Shown here: one piece after another, positions 20,851 through 33,600 of the stretch
Position numbering within the stretch: position 1 is the stretch's first letter
How the letters are laid out: every line of letters starts with the position of its first letter
Source: Capitulum mitella
Taxonomy: Eukaryota > Arthropoda > Thecostraca > Pollicipedomorpha > Pollicipedidae
Direction of reading: 5' to 3'
Length of the DNA stretch: 64,000 bases
Assembly (NCBI GenBank): GCA_030062745.1
Contig: CP099850.1
Coordinates: forward strand, 2,108,001-2,172,000
Made by a program: the position numbers and the translations under genes
Notes under the pieces: model-generated
Database searches by the model: none
What the model was told of the DNA's origin: nothing
What the model saw: the letters and a program-made list of their open reading frames with translations, nothing else

Positions 20851-23800
20851 AGCGAGGAGGTGCGGGAACCACAAGTGTTTTCCTGCACGCAGCTGAAATA
20901 GGATTGGCTAAGAGAATTCCGGAGGCGATTGATCACTTAACCATCGCATTGGTGGGGGCTCCTAAGAACATCCCCCCTCCGTTTTTCGCTTGCTGCGTAC
21001 AAACAACTTAAGTCAGACGCACCGAACTTTTGGTACCTGCTCCTGATTGAGAATGATTGAGTCTGTTGTGGTATGGAGTAAAAACGCTTTTGACCTATTG
21101 AAACTCGTTGCAATTATTCCTGAAAAGTCCCATGACGTTTGACTGCTTGGCGCGGCCAAGAATCCATCCCGTCAGCCGGCGCGTGGTCATCTTCCGGTTA
21201 TTCTGGAAACCACAAAACTTGTTTAAACCCAATAAACCGTTTGCCATTCAGATAGCAATGAAATGTGAAATCGAATGGTGTGCGGTTTGTAAGGTTCCCT
21301 GCCATAATAATAATGAGTACGCAATACCAAAGCCAAGATATGATAGTCATTGTCGATAGATCGTAACAATTTAACAAGAACATAAAATAGGAAAACAACC
21401 ATTATCGTCTCTTGCATGTCTAATACTGCGCTGCGCGTCTGGTGACTCCAAAATCCGAGATATGATCCAAAATATGAGATAATATCCAAATACTGGGATA
21501 TTTTTTGAACACTATTTCATGGGGCGTCTGTTGGCACCAAAATCAAACAACTGCAATACAAATGTGGTCTGTGTGCACTGTGCACTGCTACGCGGCTAAC
21601 GGCACCCGAAAACGCAGTCAAACGCCGCAGCCGCCAACCACGCGGCCGACGACCAGCCGTGTTTCATACACATAATGACGGAAATGTAAACCTCAACAAC
21701 TCAAATTCGGCTCCGAATATCATCTTTGAATTCTGAGACCGATCATTTTAGACAACAATAATGATGTGCACCAAATTTCATGCGATTCTGATCAGCAGGT
21801 CAAAAGAAAGTGGACTGAAACCGTCCCCTCCCCTTCCTCCCTCTGTCACAATGAAGCCCACCGGTGAAAAAGTGGCTCGGTCCTCCTCAAATGCAATGGT
21901 TAAAACCTTTTAAATTGGAAAAGCTGCAAATGGTGTCCAAGAAACTTCAAAACATTCCTAACTCCCGTTGACCGTAAACGAAACAAGCCATCGCTTTTTC
22001 TGATTCCTGTGTAAATATCGTTGAGTAGTTTCCTGCCTGTTTTAGCTTTACAGCGTACAACGGACACGAGTGCTAAGTACGCCAGAGCATTATTAATGGT
22101 TGCCGAGGACTTCTTCATTGCACGCAGTGCATGTCAGATATATAAGCATATGCGTGCTTGGCATATTGCTTGCATGCATATGCTAAGCCTTTTCGGGCTC
22201 GAGGTTCTACACCAGAGGAGTTATCTGAATACTAAAATGGGTCATGCAAAGGTCGTGAAAAGTTAGTGGCCGCCGAGCGATGACCGGAACCCGGACCGTG
22301 GCAGTCGTCTGCGTGCCCCTCCGGGCGCTCCACAAGGAGCCGAGATCGGCTCGTGGTGGCGGCCACCTCTCCCAAAGGAGTTCAGCAGCGGTAGAGCACA
22401 ACGGTGCACGCGACTGAAATGACTCGAAAGCGCTGGTCATCTGCCAGCCAAAACACATATTGCAATGATGCCGACGTAGCAGGAACTGTGGGGAGCCTCA
22501 TCGATCATACATCTAGTTATGAGCACTGCAGTGGTGGTGGACAGGATGCTGCATAATGGCTACAAAGCTGCAAGTCGCTCAGCGCTCGTGCTCCTAAAAA
22601 GAAATGGAAGACCGAATTCAGACCTTTTGACTGCCGCGTGGCGACGGTAAAGCCAAATGCCCAGGAGTTCCCCAATCTCTCCGAAATCCGTAGGGGAGAA
22701 ATGGGCGGCAACTTTTTGATGATTTTAGTTACGCGTTTCCCAGGGTAACGTTAAGAAAACAAGCACAGAAACCACCAGCCGAGTGAGCCGAACGGTCTCG
22801 TCATAACCTGGTTTCTGATAATTTCTCCCGGGACCGAAGTTTACCACAGCCGTTACTCTTTGTGCCTGGTCTGCGCTCAAGTCTGCGTGGGGCCCATTTC
22901 GCACTGAATCCACCATAGATCAAGTGCCTAGGCTCTGTTGGTTCAGTGGAGATGAGGCTTTCTCAAAGTCATAGGGTTTCTACTGATCTGGCTAACTCAG
23001 TGCAGGTAATTTTATCGCACTCTTCATTTGTTGCACAGGGATGGAAAGCATGCATGCGTCAACTTAGAACAAAACTAAAAACCTCCATCTCTACTGGCCT
23101 GGCCTTGGCCATTCACGTAGTTCCCTATTGGTCTTTAAAGAGCTTAGGCAGACTGGCCCCGAAACCATTCAGAGTGCAGGGCTACAGCTTGTGCTATGTA
23201 CCATTGTGCTATGTGCCATTATCGAGCCCCTAGCGTTCACAGTCAATCGTTTCAGGATTCATAAGGATCTTCTGCGCTTCCAAATCGCAAAACAAAATGG
23301 TTCCCAAGATTAAAGCAATTCTTAATAACCAGATCCCAAGAATATTGCAGAATGCGTGGAGAAGGGATCTGTGTATGAGACATCCCGCCGGCTATCCTTG
23401 AAAGCCTTGATCGATTTCAAGGAAATGGAGCAGCTAGTTAACAGTCTTGCCTTCCCAACAAACGAGGAATATTTCAAACGTGGTTTAGTTCACTGTGATG
23501 AAGTAAATCGTATGAATTGTTTGGTTTCTATTTTTTTACGTGAAACATTTCTCTGCTGACGATGACGAAGCTATGAAAATGCTACGATGACTTCTCACCA
23601 ACCTTGACAAGTTAAACGCTGAATGATAAAATGGCGTGTGTCGAAATGGCGTATTTGATAGGGGAAGAAACACACAAATTCAAAGTGAGGGAAAGTTAGT
23701 GAAGCCGCGCTAGACATCGTTTTAAGTTGCGACAGGTGACTTACATTGATGTGCTGAATAAATTGGTCGGTTTATTCCGCTTTGGTCAAAACTTGACGTC

Positions 23801-25835
23801 ATCGTCACTGAAAACTGTGTAGGAAACGATATGGCGGATTTAAAGTCAAGAGGAACAGAGCTCAGTTACACGACTTCAGGTGACGTCCAAAACATTCAAA
23901 GTTCAATTCAGTTCAAAGTTTATACATGCTTCACATTTTCCATGTGCTTCTCTTTTCATGATTGCAACTTCAACTTCGGTTCCAGTAAGTTCCCTTTAAT
24001 AGGAATGGATTTATGACGTGAAAATCAGATTTGCTTGGAAATAACAATACTGAAAGCTTTTGGTACACTCATTACAAACATGCCATTAACTGGTATTTTC
24101 ATTCAAGTTTTAATCCAATACAAGTGAACTCAAACATAGATATGTGAGCAGTGCATTCAAACGCATGTTACTAATCTAAGAGATTCTGACGTCGCATGTA
24201 AGCAGAGGATAAAACGTAACACAATTTTCGGGACTGTTTCCGTCCCCGCTGTTTTTCTTTCCACTATATCCGGGGAGATTTTTACCACACTTCCTTCATT
24301 GCGCTGATCAGGTTTTGTAGTCTGTGGGTAGTAATTCGTAGCACCGTTATCGCAGCGCAAGCCGATATTTGCACCCATGGCACTCGTGTTCTCCATGGGG
24401 CCGCCTCATAATGACTGCAAGGTCCACCAAACTGTTGAATGCGCGTGGTTTTCGCGACCGCCGCTCGCTGTCCTGCCAGCAACATTTTGCGCGCATCTTC
24501 AGTCATTTATAGAGCAACTGCTTCTGCGTCAGGCTAAGACAACTTTGAAGCCCACGCCATTGCGTTCTATCAGCAAACGATAACAGTTTGTGGGCAAAAC
24601 AGCAACAAGGCAACAAAGTAGCAAAACAACGAAAATGAAAAAATGCTTAGTTGTCCATTACACATTTTCAAAATAGCCGTTTTGTCACCTGCTTTCAGGC
24701 GATGTTTCCGTGCTTTTAGAAATGCTAGGGCACGGAGTTCAATTTAAGCCTACATATTTTGTTCTTTATTAACAATGACATGCTCAGTAATTTATTGTTT
24801 GTTAGCAACCTTCCAGTAATTTATTTTTCCGTCTTATTTTCAATAATCAATTCCCTGACCCTGTCATATGGCTGAGGTTTTCCTGAGACCAACTACAGGC
24901 TTGCAAGTGACTATCAGAGTTTGAAGTAAGTGCTTGGAGTACCCTATGCTGGATGATGGAAGTCGGCTGTTCACACCTATTTTTGCTCTTCTGATAGTGA
25001 CATTGATTTTAATGATAATGCGGATTGTACGAGAAAGTAATTCAACTCACAAGCTTTTGTTTGAACCCTGGCTCGTCAACATCGGTTCCATAGACTGGCA
25101 CATATCGGGAGGTTGGTTGAAACGGCCTTACTTCTCTTGCATTTCAAGCGAAACCTACCGTATCAAAACAGGGTTAACCCGGCAGTTGCTGAGTATTTTG
25201 TCACAATGCGCTTGATGGGGGGGGGGAAGCCTTAGACGTTTCCGTTCAATAACACTAAAAGCAATGGACCCATTCGGCTTATCTGAACGACGGTTGATAG
25301 CCTTCAATGATGCGACTCAGGGTATGCCATATTTTTACGTAAAGATTACAACTGGGGTCTCAGGTGACTTCGAACGTCAGAACTTGACCAATTTGGGGCA
25401 CGCCGTATTTCGTGTGCAAACCCGGATAGTTACAGACATAAGACCAAAGAATCGGGCAAGGTAGGCAAAGGATGGCAACCAACGCCTGTCTGAGAAGAAT
25501 TATGCCAGAAGTCAACCTAAGTCAAGGGTCCAGTCGTATGATGGTTTGAAGTGTGCTTAAATTAGAGCAAAGACGCCAATTAACGGAACGGAACTTCAGC
25601 AAAAGCCCCTAAATGCTCGTGTCTGGACCAAAAGATATCTAAACGGCTGTCACAGATGATGTCGCCAACCGTTAAGCCTTCCTTTCAGCTGTCTTCTTTT
25701 GCGAACCGTATTTTTGAAAACACTGGAGGTCTGCGGAACTTAAAAGAGCTTCGTTAGGAAACTGTAAAGATGAATGCATGGAAATGACCGGACAAACGAG
25801 TGTAGAATATTTTCATTGCATGCGCATAAAAGGAA
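20851..25835. other. Gene-free stretch of about 5 kb
   Basis: No known gene, RNA or transposon domain is recognised. Open frames of up to 95 codons (for example 22946-23233 and 24934-25215, plus) match nothing I know. A run of ten G lies at 25218-25227. Composition is ordinary. Confidence 0.4.
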
Positions 25836-25839
25836 AACC

Positions 25840-25990
25840 AGGTCATTCAAGTGCTGCAGGCCTTAGAACAGAATGATTGAATTCAAAAGCTTAAGAGGAA
25901 AACTACCTCATTCCAGATGGTATGCGGGACATAACGGAAATACTCTAATTCAAAAGCGTGGAGGAAAATCGGCTAATTCAAGCCGTTACC
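25840..25990 (+). repeat. AATTCA-core hairpin repeats, second cluster
   Basis: Contains CGGCTAATTCAAGCCG (five-pair stem around AATTCA) and diverged relatives (CTCTAATTCAAAAGCG, CTACCTCATTCCAGATGG). The last, with the following GGTATGCGG, aligns to CCATCCAATTCAAGATGG plus GGTATTCGG in the array at 57.4 kb, so the two clusters are homologous. Confidence 0.65.
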
Positions 25991-26435
25991 TCTGTCGTGC
26001 TTTATTATGCTGGTGGTAGAAAAAATGATGCGTGGTTATTACAGATAAGGGTTTTAATCATTGGAAAAAATCAGCATTTTTGTCATCGCTGAATTCAGCG
26101 ACAACAACTACCTTGTCAGCGTTTTGAGCTGGAAGCCTCAGCTCAGGGCTGCCAGTTCTCTGTCAGAACTGTTAACAAAGGGATTCTCAACCAACAATCA
26201 TGTTTGTTTGTCTGGATGTTTGTCTATCTCGCAAACGAATTGAGGTCTGCATGTGAAGCCGATGATTCGCGATGTCTTGTACCATTATATGCTACTCTCT
26301 AGATGTCCGTAAACTTGTATTGTATTGTAATATTATAGTCAACAACAAGCGCAGTCGCCCCATTAACTGACGCAATCAAATATTAAAAGCAGAAGTTGAA
26401 ATACGATGGAGTCATAGTAGCATCACCTATTATCA

Positions 26436-28649
26436 TCACCTATATTAATACGCGGTTGAAATTTTCAGGTACATCATGCTCGGCTCTCACGCGGTGTGCA
26501 CACAAGCCATCAGCACCAGTAGAAACTGCGCAATCGGGAGCGTGGCGTAGGCCATGTCGCGTTTTTTCGGAAGTTTCCAGGTTCTTTCAAATTCGACAAA
26601 CAAAAAACTACGGTTTCGCCAGGGCCGTATCGCCGGCCAAATCGCCCGCAGGCGGTCGTGCGGCCAAACCGCCAACGAGTCACGGGCAAATTTGGTGTCG
26701 ATCGAAGCGCGTTGCAAAACTGGCACCAACCACATAACAAGATGTTATGTGGTTTTGCTCAAAAATGCCGAAAAATGCCCGGAAATGCCCGAAAATTGCC
26801 GAAAACGTTTCGGCCAATCGTGTTGTCACGTGACCGTAGGTGTCAGCTGACTATCGCCTCGGCGGTGGCATGGCGTCCCCTATTTAGCGCGGTGGAAAGT
26901 GGCTCCGAAAGACAAGTGATTTTTCGCCGTCAGTGTCGCGCGCAACGGCATCCGAGGTGCTTTGATAATGTTCACCGTTCAATTGTGCGTGGAATTCGGG
27001 TGTTTTTCTTGCGGAAAAGTGCAATGACCATTTCAAAAGTCGACTGACAGAAGGTCGTGTCGGTCTGTCCGAGGGCGGTTTTGCCACACGGGAAATGGTC
27101 GGCTACAAGAGGACATATTAAACTCCGAGTGCCTGATGGTGCCACTTTGAACAGACACAGGAGCACGCACGCTGTCTTCTGGTATGCTTTTCGCCGATGA
27201 AATCTCACTGAAAACAGTAGAAAAGTACAATGTTGCATTGGGCCAGTGCGCCACTATGGCGCTACTTGAAATAGGTTGTACAAAATTACCGGGGCGCCGT
27301 GGACAGTTGAAAGTGCTTCTCAGAGACGGAATGGCCAGCAGTGTTTTTTGTGGTGTGCGTTGTGAGGGGTGAAACGTGTTTGAAAGGAATAAAAACGTAC
27401 AACAAAGGTTGTGTTTGCGCCACTTTTGCCCCCGCATGGATAAGGTGTTATATTGAAAAACGCGGGCAAGATGGAGGTGTGAAACCACTTTGGAAAGACA
27501 GAACATGAGGTAAGCTTTATTTTGGCACGCATTTTCGTAGGTTTTCCGTTTTCTTTGGCGATGGCACATACCAGAGGCATAAGCGTAACCAAGGTTCGTA
27601 GACCTCCTCTGTGCAAACTCAAATGCTCATGACGTCATTGGAAACCTACGGGTGCCGTAGGACCGCTTTTCGATGCAATTAGTAAGAAAATGTCTCGAAA
27701 ATATTGCACGCCAATACAGTCAAGTCAGTTTTGGTGCAGTTGTATTTCACTGCTGAATTCTGCGTGGAGACAAGGTTTGTATTTAAGACTCCGCTGTGCA
27801 AACGCAAATGCTCATGACGTGATTGGAAACCATCGGGTGCCGCAGGACCGCTCTTCGATGCAATTGATAGGAAAAGAATGTCTCCAAAACATTGCAGGCC
27901 CATACAATATAATATAGTCGATTTTGGCGCAGCTGTTGAATTTTGCGTCGAATTCGAGGCTTTTTTTCAGAAAAGTGCAGTGGCGAATTCAAAAGTGGAC
28001 TGCAAGAAGGTGGTGTCGGGCTATCCCAGGGTGGTTTTGCGACACGTCAAATCGACAAGAGGCTCAAAGTGCTTCTCAGAAAAAGAACAGCCGGCAGGCT
28101 GTCATTTGGTATGTGTTGTGAGGGGTAAAACGTCCTGGCCGAGGTGTTTCGCGGCCTGCAGGCGGGCCCGGACCCGGCCATAGCTGGCCATTGTTGAACC
28201 TGCTAACAGAGCTCTCGACGCGCGCGGTCGCCGGCGCCGTCCCGGGCCTGGCCGAGGTGGTGCACAACCTGCAGACTGGCCCGACCGAGCCATAGCTGAT
28301 CAGCACAGGGAATCAGCGACATGGGATAATAGACGTAAGAAATGGAGACTGGTGTTGGTATCACATATGGAGACAAGGGAGCTGGGATAACGGCCTGGGA
28401 CAGAGAACCGCGACTGGGGACCAGGGAACAAAACTACGGCCATTTAGATGCGTACCCACTGCAGCGGCGCTCGCAGTCGGCGTATTTGCTGGTGCGTTGC
28501 TCAACCTGTTAACAGAGGTCTTGACGCACGCCGATCCGGGCCTGACCGAGGTGGTGCAATAAAATACCACCGGAGGTTTAATTCTTTTCTTAATTAAAAA
28601 CCAAAGGCGTACTCAACATTGCCGCGGGGACGCGGCATGACCGCGCTAG
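26436..28649 (+). mobile_element. Helitron copy A (non-autonomous)
   Basis: Begins TCACCTATATTAATACGCGG after an A and ends with the 3' hairpin GCCGCGGGGACGCGGC (28621-28636), 13 bases, then CTAG. These are the Helitron 5' TC, subterminal hairpin and CTRR terminus. Copy B starts at the next base. The interior has a 9 bp stem-loop (26730-26752), ATGCCCGGAAATGCCC-type short repeats at 26760-26806, an internal duplicated segment (26985-27095 resembling 27940-28050), and GC-rich ~112 bp repeats at 28138-28262. The long open frames (up to 178 codons, minus) show no Rep or helicase motif and are probably not coding. Confidence 0.9.
26730..26752. repeat. Conserved internal stem-loop of the Helitrons
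   Basis: CCACATAAC and GTTATGTGG form a perfect 9 bp stem. It recurs at 28943-28965 (same AAGAT loop) and at 31150-31170 (loop AAA). The stem is intact in the diverged copy while the loop has changed length. Confidence 0.7.
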
Positions 28650-30856
28650 TCACCTATATTAATACGCGGTTGAAATTTTCAGGTACATCATGCTCGGCTC
28701 TCACGCGGTGTGCACACAAGCCATCAGCACCAGTAGAAACTGCGCAATCGGGAGCGTGGCGTAGGCCATGTCGCGTTTTTCGGAAGTTTCCAGATTCTTT
28801 CAAATTCGACAGACAAAAAACTACGGTTTCGCCAGGGCCGTATCGCCGGCCAAATCGCCCGCAGGCGGTCGTGCGGCCAAACCGCCAACGAGTCACGGGC
28901 AAATTTGGTGTCGATCGAAGCGCGTTGCAAAACTGGCACCAACCACATAACAAGATGTTATGTGGTTTTGCTCAAAAATGCCGAAAAATGCCCGGAAATG
29001 CCCGAAAATTGCCGAAAACGTTTCGGCCAATCGTGTTGTCACGTGACCGTAACTGACTATCGCCTCGGCGGTGGCATGGCGTCCCCTATTTAGCGCGGTG
29101 GAAAGTGGCTCCGAAAGACAAGTGATTTTTCGCCGTCAGTGTCGCGCGCAACGGCATCCGAGGTGCTTTGATAATGTTCACCGTTCAATTGTGCGTGGAA
29201 TTCGGGTGTTTTTCTTGCGGAAAAGTGCAATGACCATTTCAAAAGTCGACTGACAGAAGGTCGTGTCGGTCTGTCCGAGGGCGGTTTTGCCACACGGGAA
29301 ATGGTCGGCTACAAGAGGACATATTAAACTCCGAGTGCCTGATGGTGCCACTTTGAACAGACACAGGAGCACGCACGCTGTCTTCTGGTATGCTTTTCGC
29401 CGATGAAATCTCACTGAAAACAGTAGAAAAGTACAATGTTGCATTGGGCCAGTGCGCCACTATGGCGCTACTTGAAATAGGTTGTACAAAATTACCGGGG
29501 CGCCGTGGACAGTTGAAAGTGCTTCTCAGAGACGGAATGGCCAGCAGTGTTTTTTGTGGTGTGCGTTGTGAGGGGTGAAACGTGTTTGAAAGGAATAAAA
29601 ACGTACAACAAAGGTTGTGTTTGCGCCACTTTTGCCCCCGCATGGATAAGGTGTTATATTGAAAAACGCGGGCAAGATGGAGGTGTGAAACCACTTTGGA
29701 AAGACAGAACATGAGGTAAGCTTTATTTTGGCACGCATTTTCGTAGGTTTTCCGTTTTCTTTGGCGATGGCACATACCAGAGGCATAAGCGTAACCAAGG
29801 TTCGTAGACCTCCTCTGTGCAAACTCAAATGCTCATGACGTCATTGGAAACCTACGGGTGCCGTAGGACCGCTTTTCGATGCAATTAGTAAGAAAATGTC
29901 TCGAAAATATTGCACGCCAATACAGTCAAGTCAGTTTTGGTGCAGTTGTATTTCACTGCTGAATTCTGCGTGGAGACAAGGTTTGTATTTAAGACTCCGC
30001 TGTGCAAACGCAAATGCTCATGACGTGATTGGAAACCATCGGGTGCCGCAGGACCGCTCTTCGATGCAATTGATAGGAAAAGAATGTCTCCAAAACATTG
30101 CAGGCCCATACAATATAATATAGTCGATTTTGGCGCAGCTGTTGAATTTTGCGTCGAATTCGAGGCTTTTTTTTCAGAAAAGTGCAGTGGCGAATTCAAA
30201 AGTGGACTGCAAGAAGGTGGTGTCGGGCTATCCCAGGGTGGTTTTGCGACACGTCAAATCGACAAGAGGCTCAAAGTGCTTCTCAGAAAAAGAACAGCCG
30301 GCAGGCTGTCATTTGGTATGTGTTGTGAGGGGTAAAACGTCCTGGCCGAGGTGTTTCGCGGCCTGCAGGCGGGCCCGGACCCGGCCATAGCTGGCCATTG
30401 TTGAACCTGCTAACAGAGCTCTCGACGCGCGCGGTCGCCGGCGCCGTCCCGGGCCTGGCCGAGGTGGTGCACAACCTGCAGACTGGCCCGACCGAGCCAT
30501 AGCTGATCAGCACAGGGAATCAGCGACATGGGATAATAGACGTAAGAAATGGAGACTGGTGTTGGTATCACATATGGAGACAAGGGAGCTGGGATAACGG
30601 CCTGGGACAGAGAACCGCGACTGGGGACCAGGGAACAAAACTACGGCCATTTAGATGCGTACCCACTGCAGCGGCGCTCGCAGTCGGCGTATTTGCTGGT
30701 GCGTTGCTCAACCTGTTAACAGAGGTCTTGACGCACGCCGATCCGGGCCTGACCGAGGTGGTGCAATAAAATACCACCGGAGGTTTAATTCTTTTCTTAA
30801 TTAAAAACCAAAGGCGTACTCAACATTGCCGCGGGGACGCGGCATGACCGCGCTAG
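28650..30856 (+). mobile_element. Helitron copy B (non-autonomous), tandem to copy A
   Basis: Same ends as copy A, with its terminal hairpin at 30828-30843 and CTAG at 30853-30856. It is nearly identical to copy A along 2.2 kb. Differences I could see include loss of 7 bases near 29050, a one-base shorter T run near 28775, a one-base longer T run near 30173, and single substitutions in the first 200 bases. This level of identity points to very recent duplication or rolling-circle concatemer formation. Confidence 0.9.
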
Positions 30857-31485
30857 TCACCTATATTAATACGCGGTTGAAATTGTTAGGTACATAATGC
30901 TCGGCTCTCAGTGGGTCTGCAGACAAGCCAATTGCACCAGTAGAAACTGCGCAATCGGGAGCGTGGCGTAGGCCATGTCGCGTTTTTCGGAAGTTTTCAG
31001 ATTCTTTCGAATTCGACAAACAAAAAACTACGGTTTCGCCAGGGCCATATCGCCGGCGACATCGCCCGCAGGCGGCCGTGCGGCCAAACCGCCAACGAGT
31101 CACGGACAAATTTGGTGTCGATCGAAGTGCATTGCAAAACTGGTGTCAACCACATAACAAAGTTATGTGGTTTTGCTCAAAAATGCCGAAAAATGCCTGG
31201 AAATGCCCGAAAATTGCCGAAAACGTTTCAGCCAATCGTGTTGTCACGTGACCGTAGGTGTCAGCTGACTATCGCCTCGGCGGTGGCATGGCGTCCCCTA
31301 TTTAGCGCGCTGGAAAGTGGCTCCGAAAGACAAGTGATTTTTCGCCGTCAGTGTCGCACGCAATGGCATCCGAGGTGCTTTGATAATGTTCACCGTTCAA
31401 CTGTGCGTGGAATTCGGGTGTTTTTCTTGCGGAAAAGTGCAGTGACCATTTCAAAATTCGACTGACAGAAGGTGGTGTCGGGCTG

Positions 31486-31884
31486 GGTTAATCCTTTAGA
31501 AGCGTGCGCCATAAACCAAGCACACTGGATGACACATATACGGCGCGCGTGGCAAAAGGAGACGTCAGCTGTTGCGAGAAACAACAACATTATGCACTGG
31601 AGCTCCGGGGTCGTGGATCACCTACTATTCGCTAACCTAACCTAACCTAACCTTACCTTACCTAACCTAACCTAACCTAACGTAACCTAACCTGACCTAA
31701 CCTAACCTAACCTAACCTAACCTACTGTGTAAAACAAGAGCGAACAGTAGGTGATCTACGACCTGGAGCTCCAGTGCATAATGTTGTTGTTTCTCGCAAC
31801 AGCTGACGTCTCCTTTTGCCACGCGCGCCGTATATGTGTCATCCAGTGTGCTTGGTTTATGGCGCACGCTTCTAAAGGATTGCC
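31486..31884. mobile_element. Mutator-like foldback MITE with telomere-repeat loop
   Basis: Two ~145 bp arms, starting GGTTAATCCTTTAGAAGCG on the left and, read in from the right end, GGCAATCCTTTAGAAGCG, are about 98% identical inverted copies. GTCGGGCTG flanks both ends (31477-31485 and 31885-31893), a 9 bp target duplication. Copies A and B have the uninterrupted site (near 27055-27075), confirming insertion. Long inverted arms, G-starting ends and a 9 bp duplication are typical of Mutator-like (MULE) non-autonomous elements. There is no transposase. Confidence 0.85.
31632..31724 (-). repeat. Interstitial telomere repeat (TTAGG)n
   Basis: About 18 units of CCTAA, a few mutated (CTTAC, CGTAA, CTGAC), run through the loop of the hairpin element. 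TTAGG is the ancestral arthropod telomere unit. Confidence 0.9.
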
Positions 31885-32814
31885 GTCGGGCTGTCCGAGG
31901 GCGGTTTTGCCACACGGGAAATGGTCGGCTACAAGAGGACGTATTAAACTCCGAGTGCCAGATGGTGAGCCGAAACCACTTTGAACAGACACAGGAGCAC
32001 GCACGCTGTCTTCTGGTATGCTTTTCGCCGATGAAATCTCACTGAAAACAGTTGAAAAGTACAATGTTGCTTTGGGGCATTGCGCCACTGGCGCTACTTG
32101 AAATAGGTTGTACAAAATTGCCGGTGCGCCATGGACAGCTTAAAGTGCTTTTCAGAGACGGAATGGCCAGCAGTGTTTTTTGTGGTGTGCGTTGTGAGGG
32201 GTGAAACGTGTTCGAAAGGAATAAAAACGTACATCAAAGGTTGTGTTTGCGCCACTTTTGCCCCCGCGTGGATAACGTTATATTTGAAAACGCGTACAAG
32301 ATGGAGTTCTGAAACCACTTTGGAAAGACAGAACATGAGGTAAGCTTTATTTTGGTACGCATTTCCATAGGTTTCCCATTTTCGGTTCAACACAATTTCC
32401 CTCATCCTTCGGAACCACGTCGCGTGTTGCGTGGGTGACATTAGGTTTAAGAAGTCCTGGCTAACACAATAAAGTCGATTTTGGCCATGGCACATAACAG
32501 AGGCATAAGCGTAACCAAGGTTAGAGACTCCTCTGTGCAAATTCAAATGCTCATGACGTCATTGGAAACCTACTTGTGCCTTAGGACCGCTTTTCGATGC
32601 AATTAATAAGAAAAGAATATCTCGAAAACACTGCACGCTAATACAATCAAGTCAGTTTTGGTGCAGTTGTATTTCACTGCTGAATTCTGAGTGGAGACAA
32701 GGTTTGTATTTAAGACTCCGCCGTGCAAACGCAAATGCTCATGACGTCATTGGAAACCAACGGGTGCCGCAGGACCGCTTTTCGATGCAATTGATAAGAA
32801 AAGAATGCTGAAGA

Positions 32815-33126
32815 TTGAACAGAACGGTGCTGACCCCGTCCGACACCGGAGGCCAGGTCACCTTCCGTCGCCGCCAGTTCCCGGTGCGCCTGGGCTTCGC
32901 CATGACGGTGAACAAGGCGCAGGGACAGACCTTCGACATGGTGGGTCTGCACCTGCGCCGTCCAGTGTTCACCCATGGCCAGCTATACGTGGCGCTGTCT
33001 CGTGTTCGCAGGTTTGCAGCTCTACGCGTCAACATCGCCGAGGGCCAGCGGCAGGGTCGCCTGCCGGGCGGCGGCTCATGGTACAACCAGAACGTGGTGT
33101 ATCACGAGCTGCTGCCCATCTACTAA
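32815..33126 (+). pseudogene. Helitron helicase (Pif1-like) C-terminal fragment
   Basis: A ~100-codon frame ending in TAA. It contains FRRRQFPVRLGFAMTVNKAQGQ with the helicase motif TVNKAQGQ at 32905-32928, then RRPVFTHGQLYVALSRVRRF with motif VI (YVALSRVR) at 32986-33009. These are the last conserved motifs of the Pif1-type helicase in Helitron Rep/helicase proteins, where the family has well over 1000 residues. The HUH nuclease and most of the helicase are missing and a stop lies just upstream in frame. The sequence is GC-rich and well preserved, so the parent element was probably active recently. It belongs to copy C. Confidence 0.9.
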
Positions 33127-33600
33127 CGACGTACCCGACGTGGCAGGCATGGGAAGTGTATTTGGCGGTGTTTGGCGGTGTACGACGTGTATAGAATTGT
33201 AATTTATCATATACACTGATATATGTATGCATGCATGCGCTGTAATTTGCATATGTGTTACTGTGCCGTTGCCGGCAGGAATTACGGCATTTCCAGTGTC
33301 TCGCGGTGCATTCGAATGGTATGCATTTCGATGGGTTGGACGTCTTGCGTGATGTGTATGACATAATTCATCGCATATCACTGCGTTGTTTTGTTTCCAT
33401 TCGTGTCCCTGCATATCGTAATGAGTGAATAAATGTTTAACAAAACTGCAGTAGTTTTGCGCAACATGCTACCAAATGATATGGCAGCCCTGTGACATCA
33501 GGTATCCATGAAGGATTCCTTTCGAGCCTTGTAACTGCTATTTATGGACCGATTTTCAAAATTCTTTTCTTAATTAAAAACCAAAGGCGTACTCAACATT
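33127..33600. other. Helitron copy C 3' region
   Basis: Non-coding tail after the helicase stop. It includes a tandem GTGTTTGGCGGTGT at 33162-33180 and an AATAAA at 33430-33435 that could serve as the polyadenylation signal of the autonomous parent. Confidence 0.5.

Noticed and set aside
26423-26435. Helitron array starting at the earlier CATCACCTAT
   Set aside because: Junctions of copies B and C show the start is TCACCTATATT, so the earlier match is a chance or flanking duplicate.
27033-29775. 178-codon minus-strand frames repeated in Helitrons A and B
   Set aside because: Identical because the Helitrons are duplicated; no Rep, helicase or host domain, and the frame is broken in copy C.
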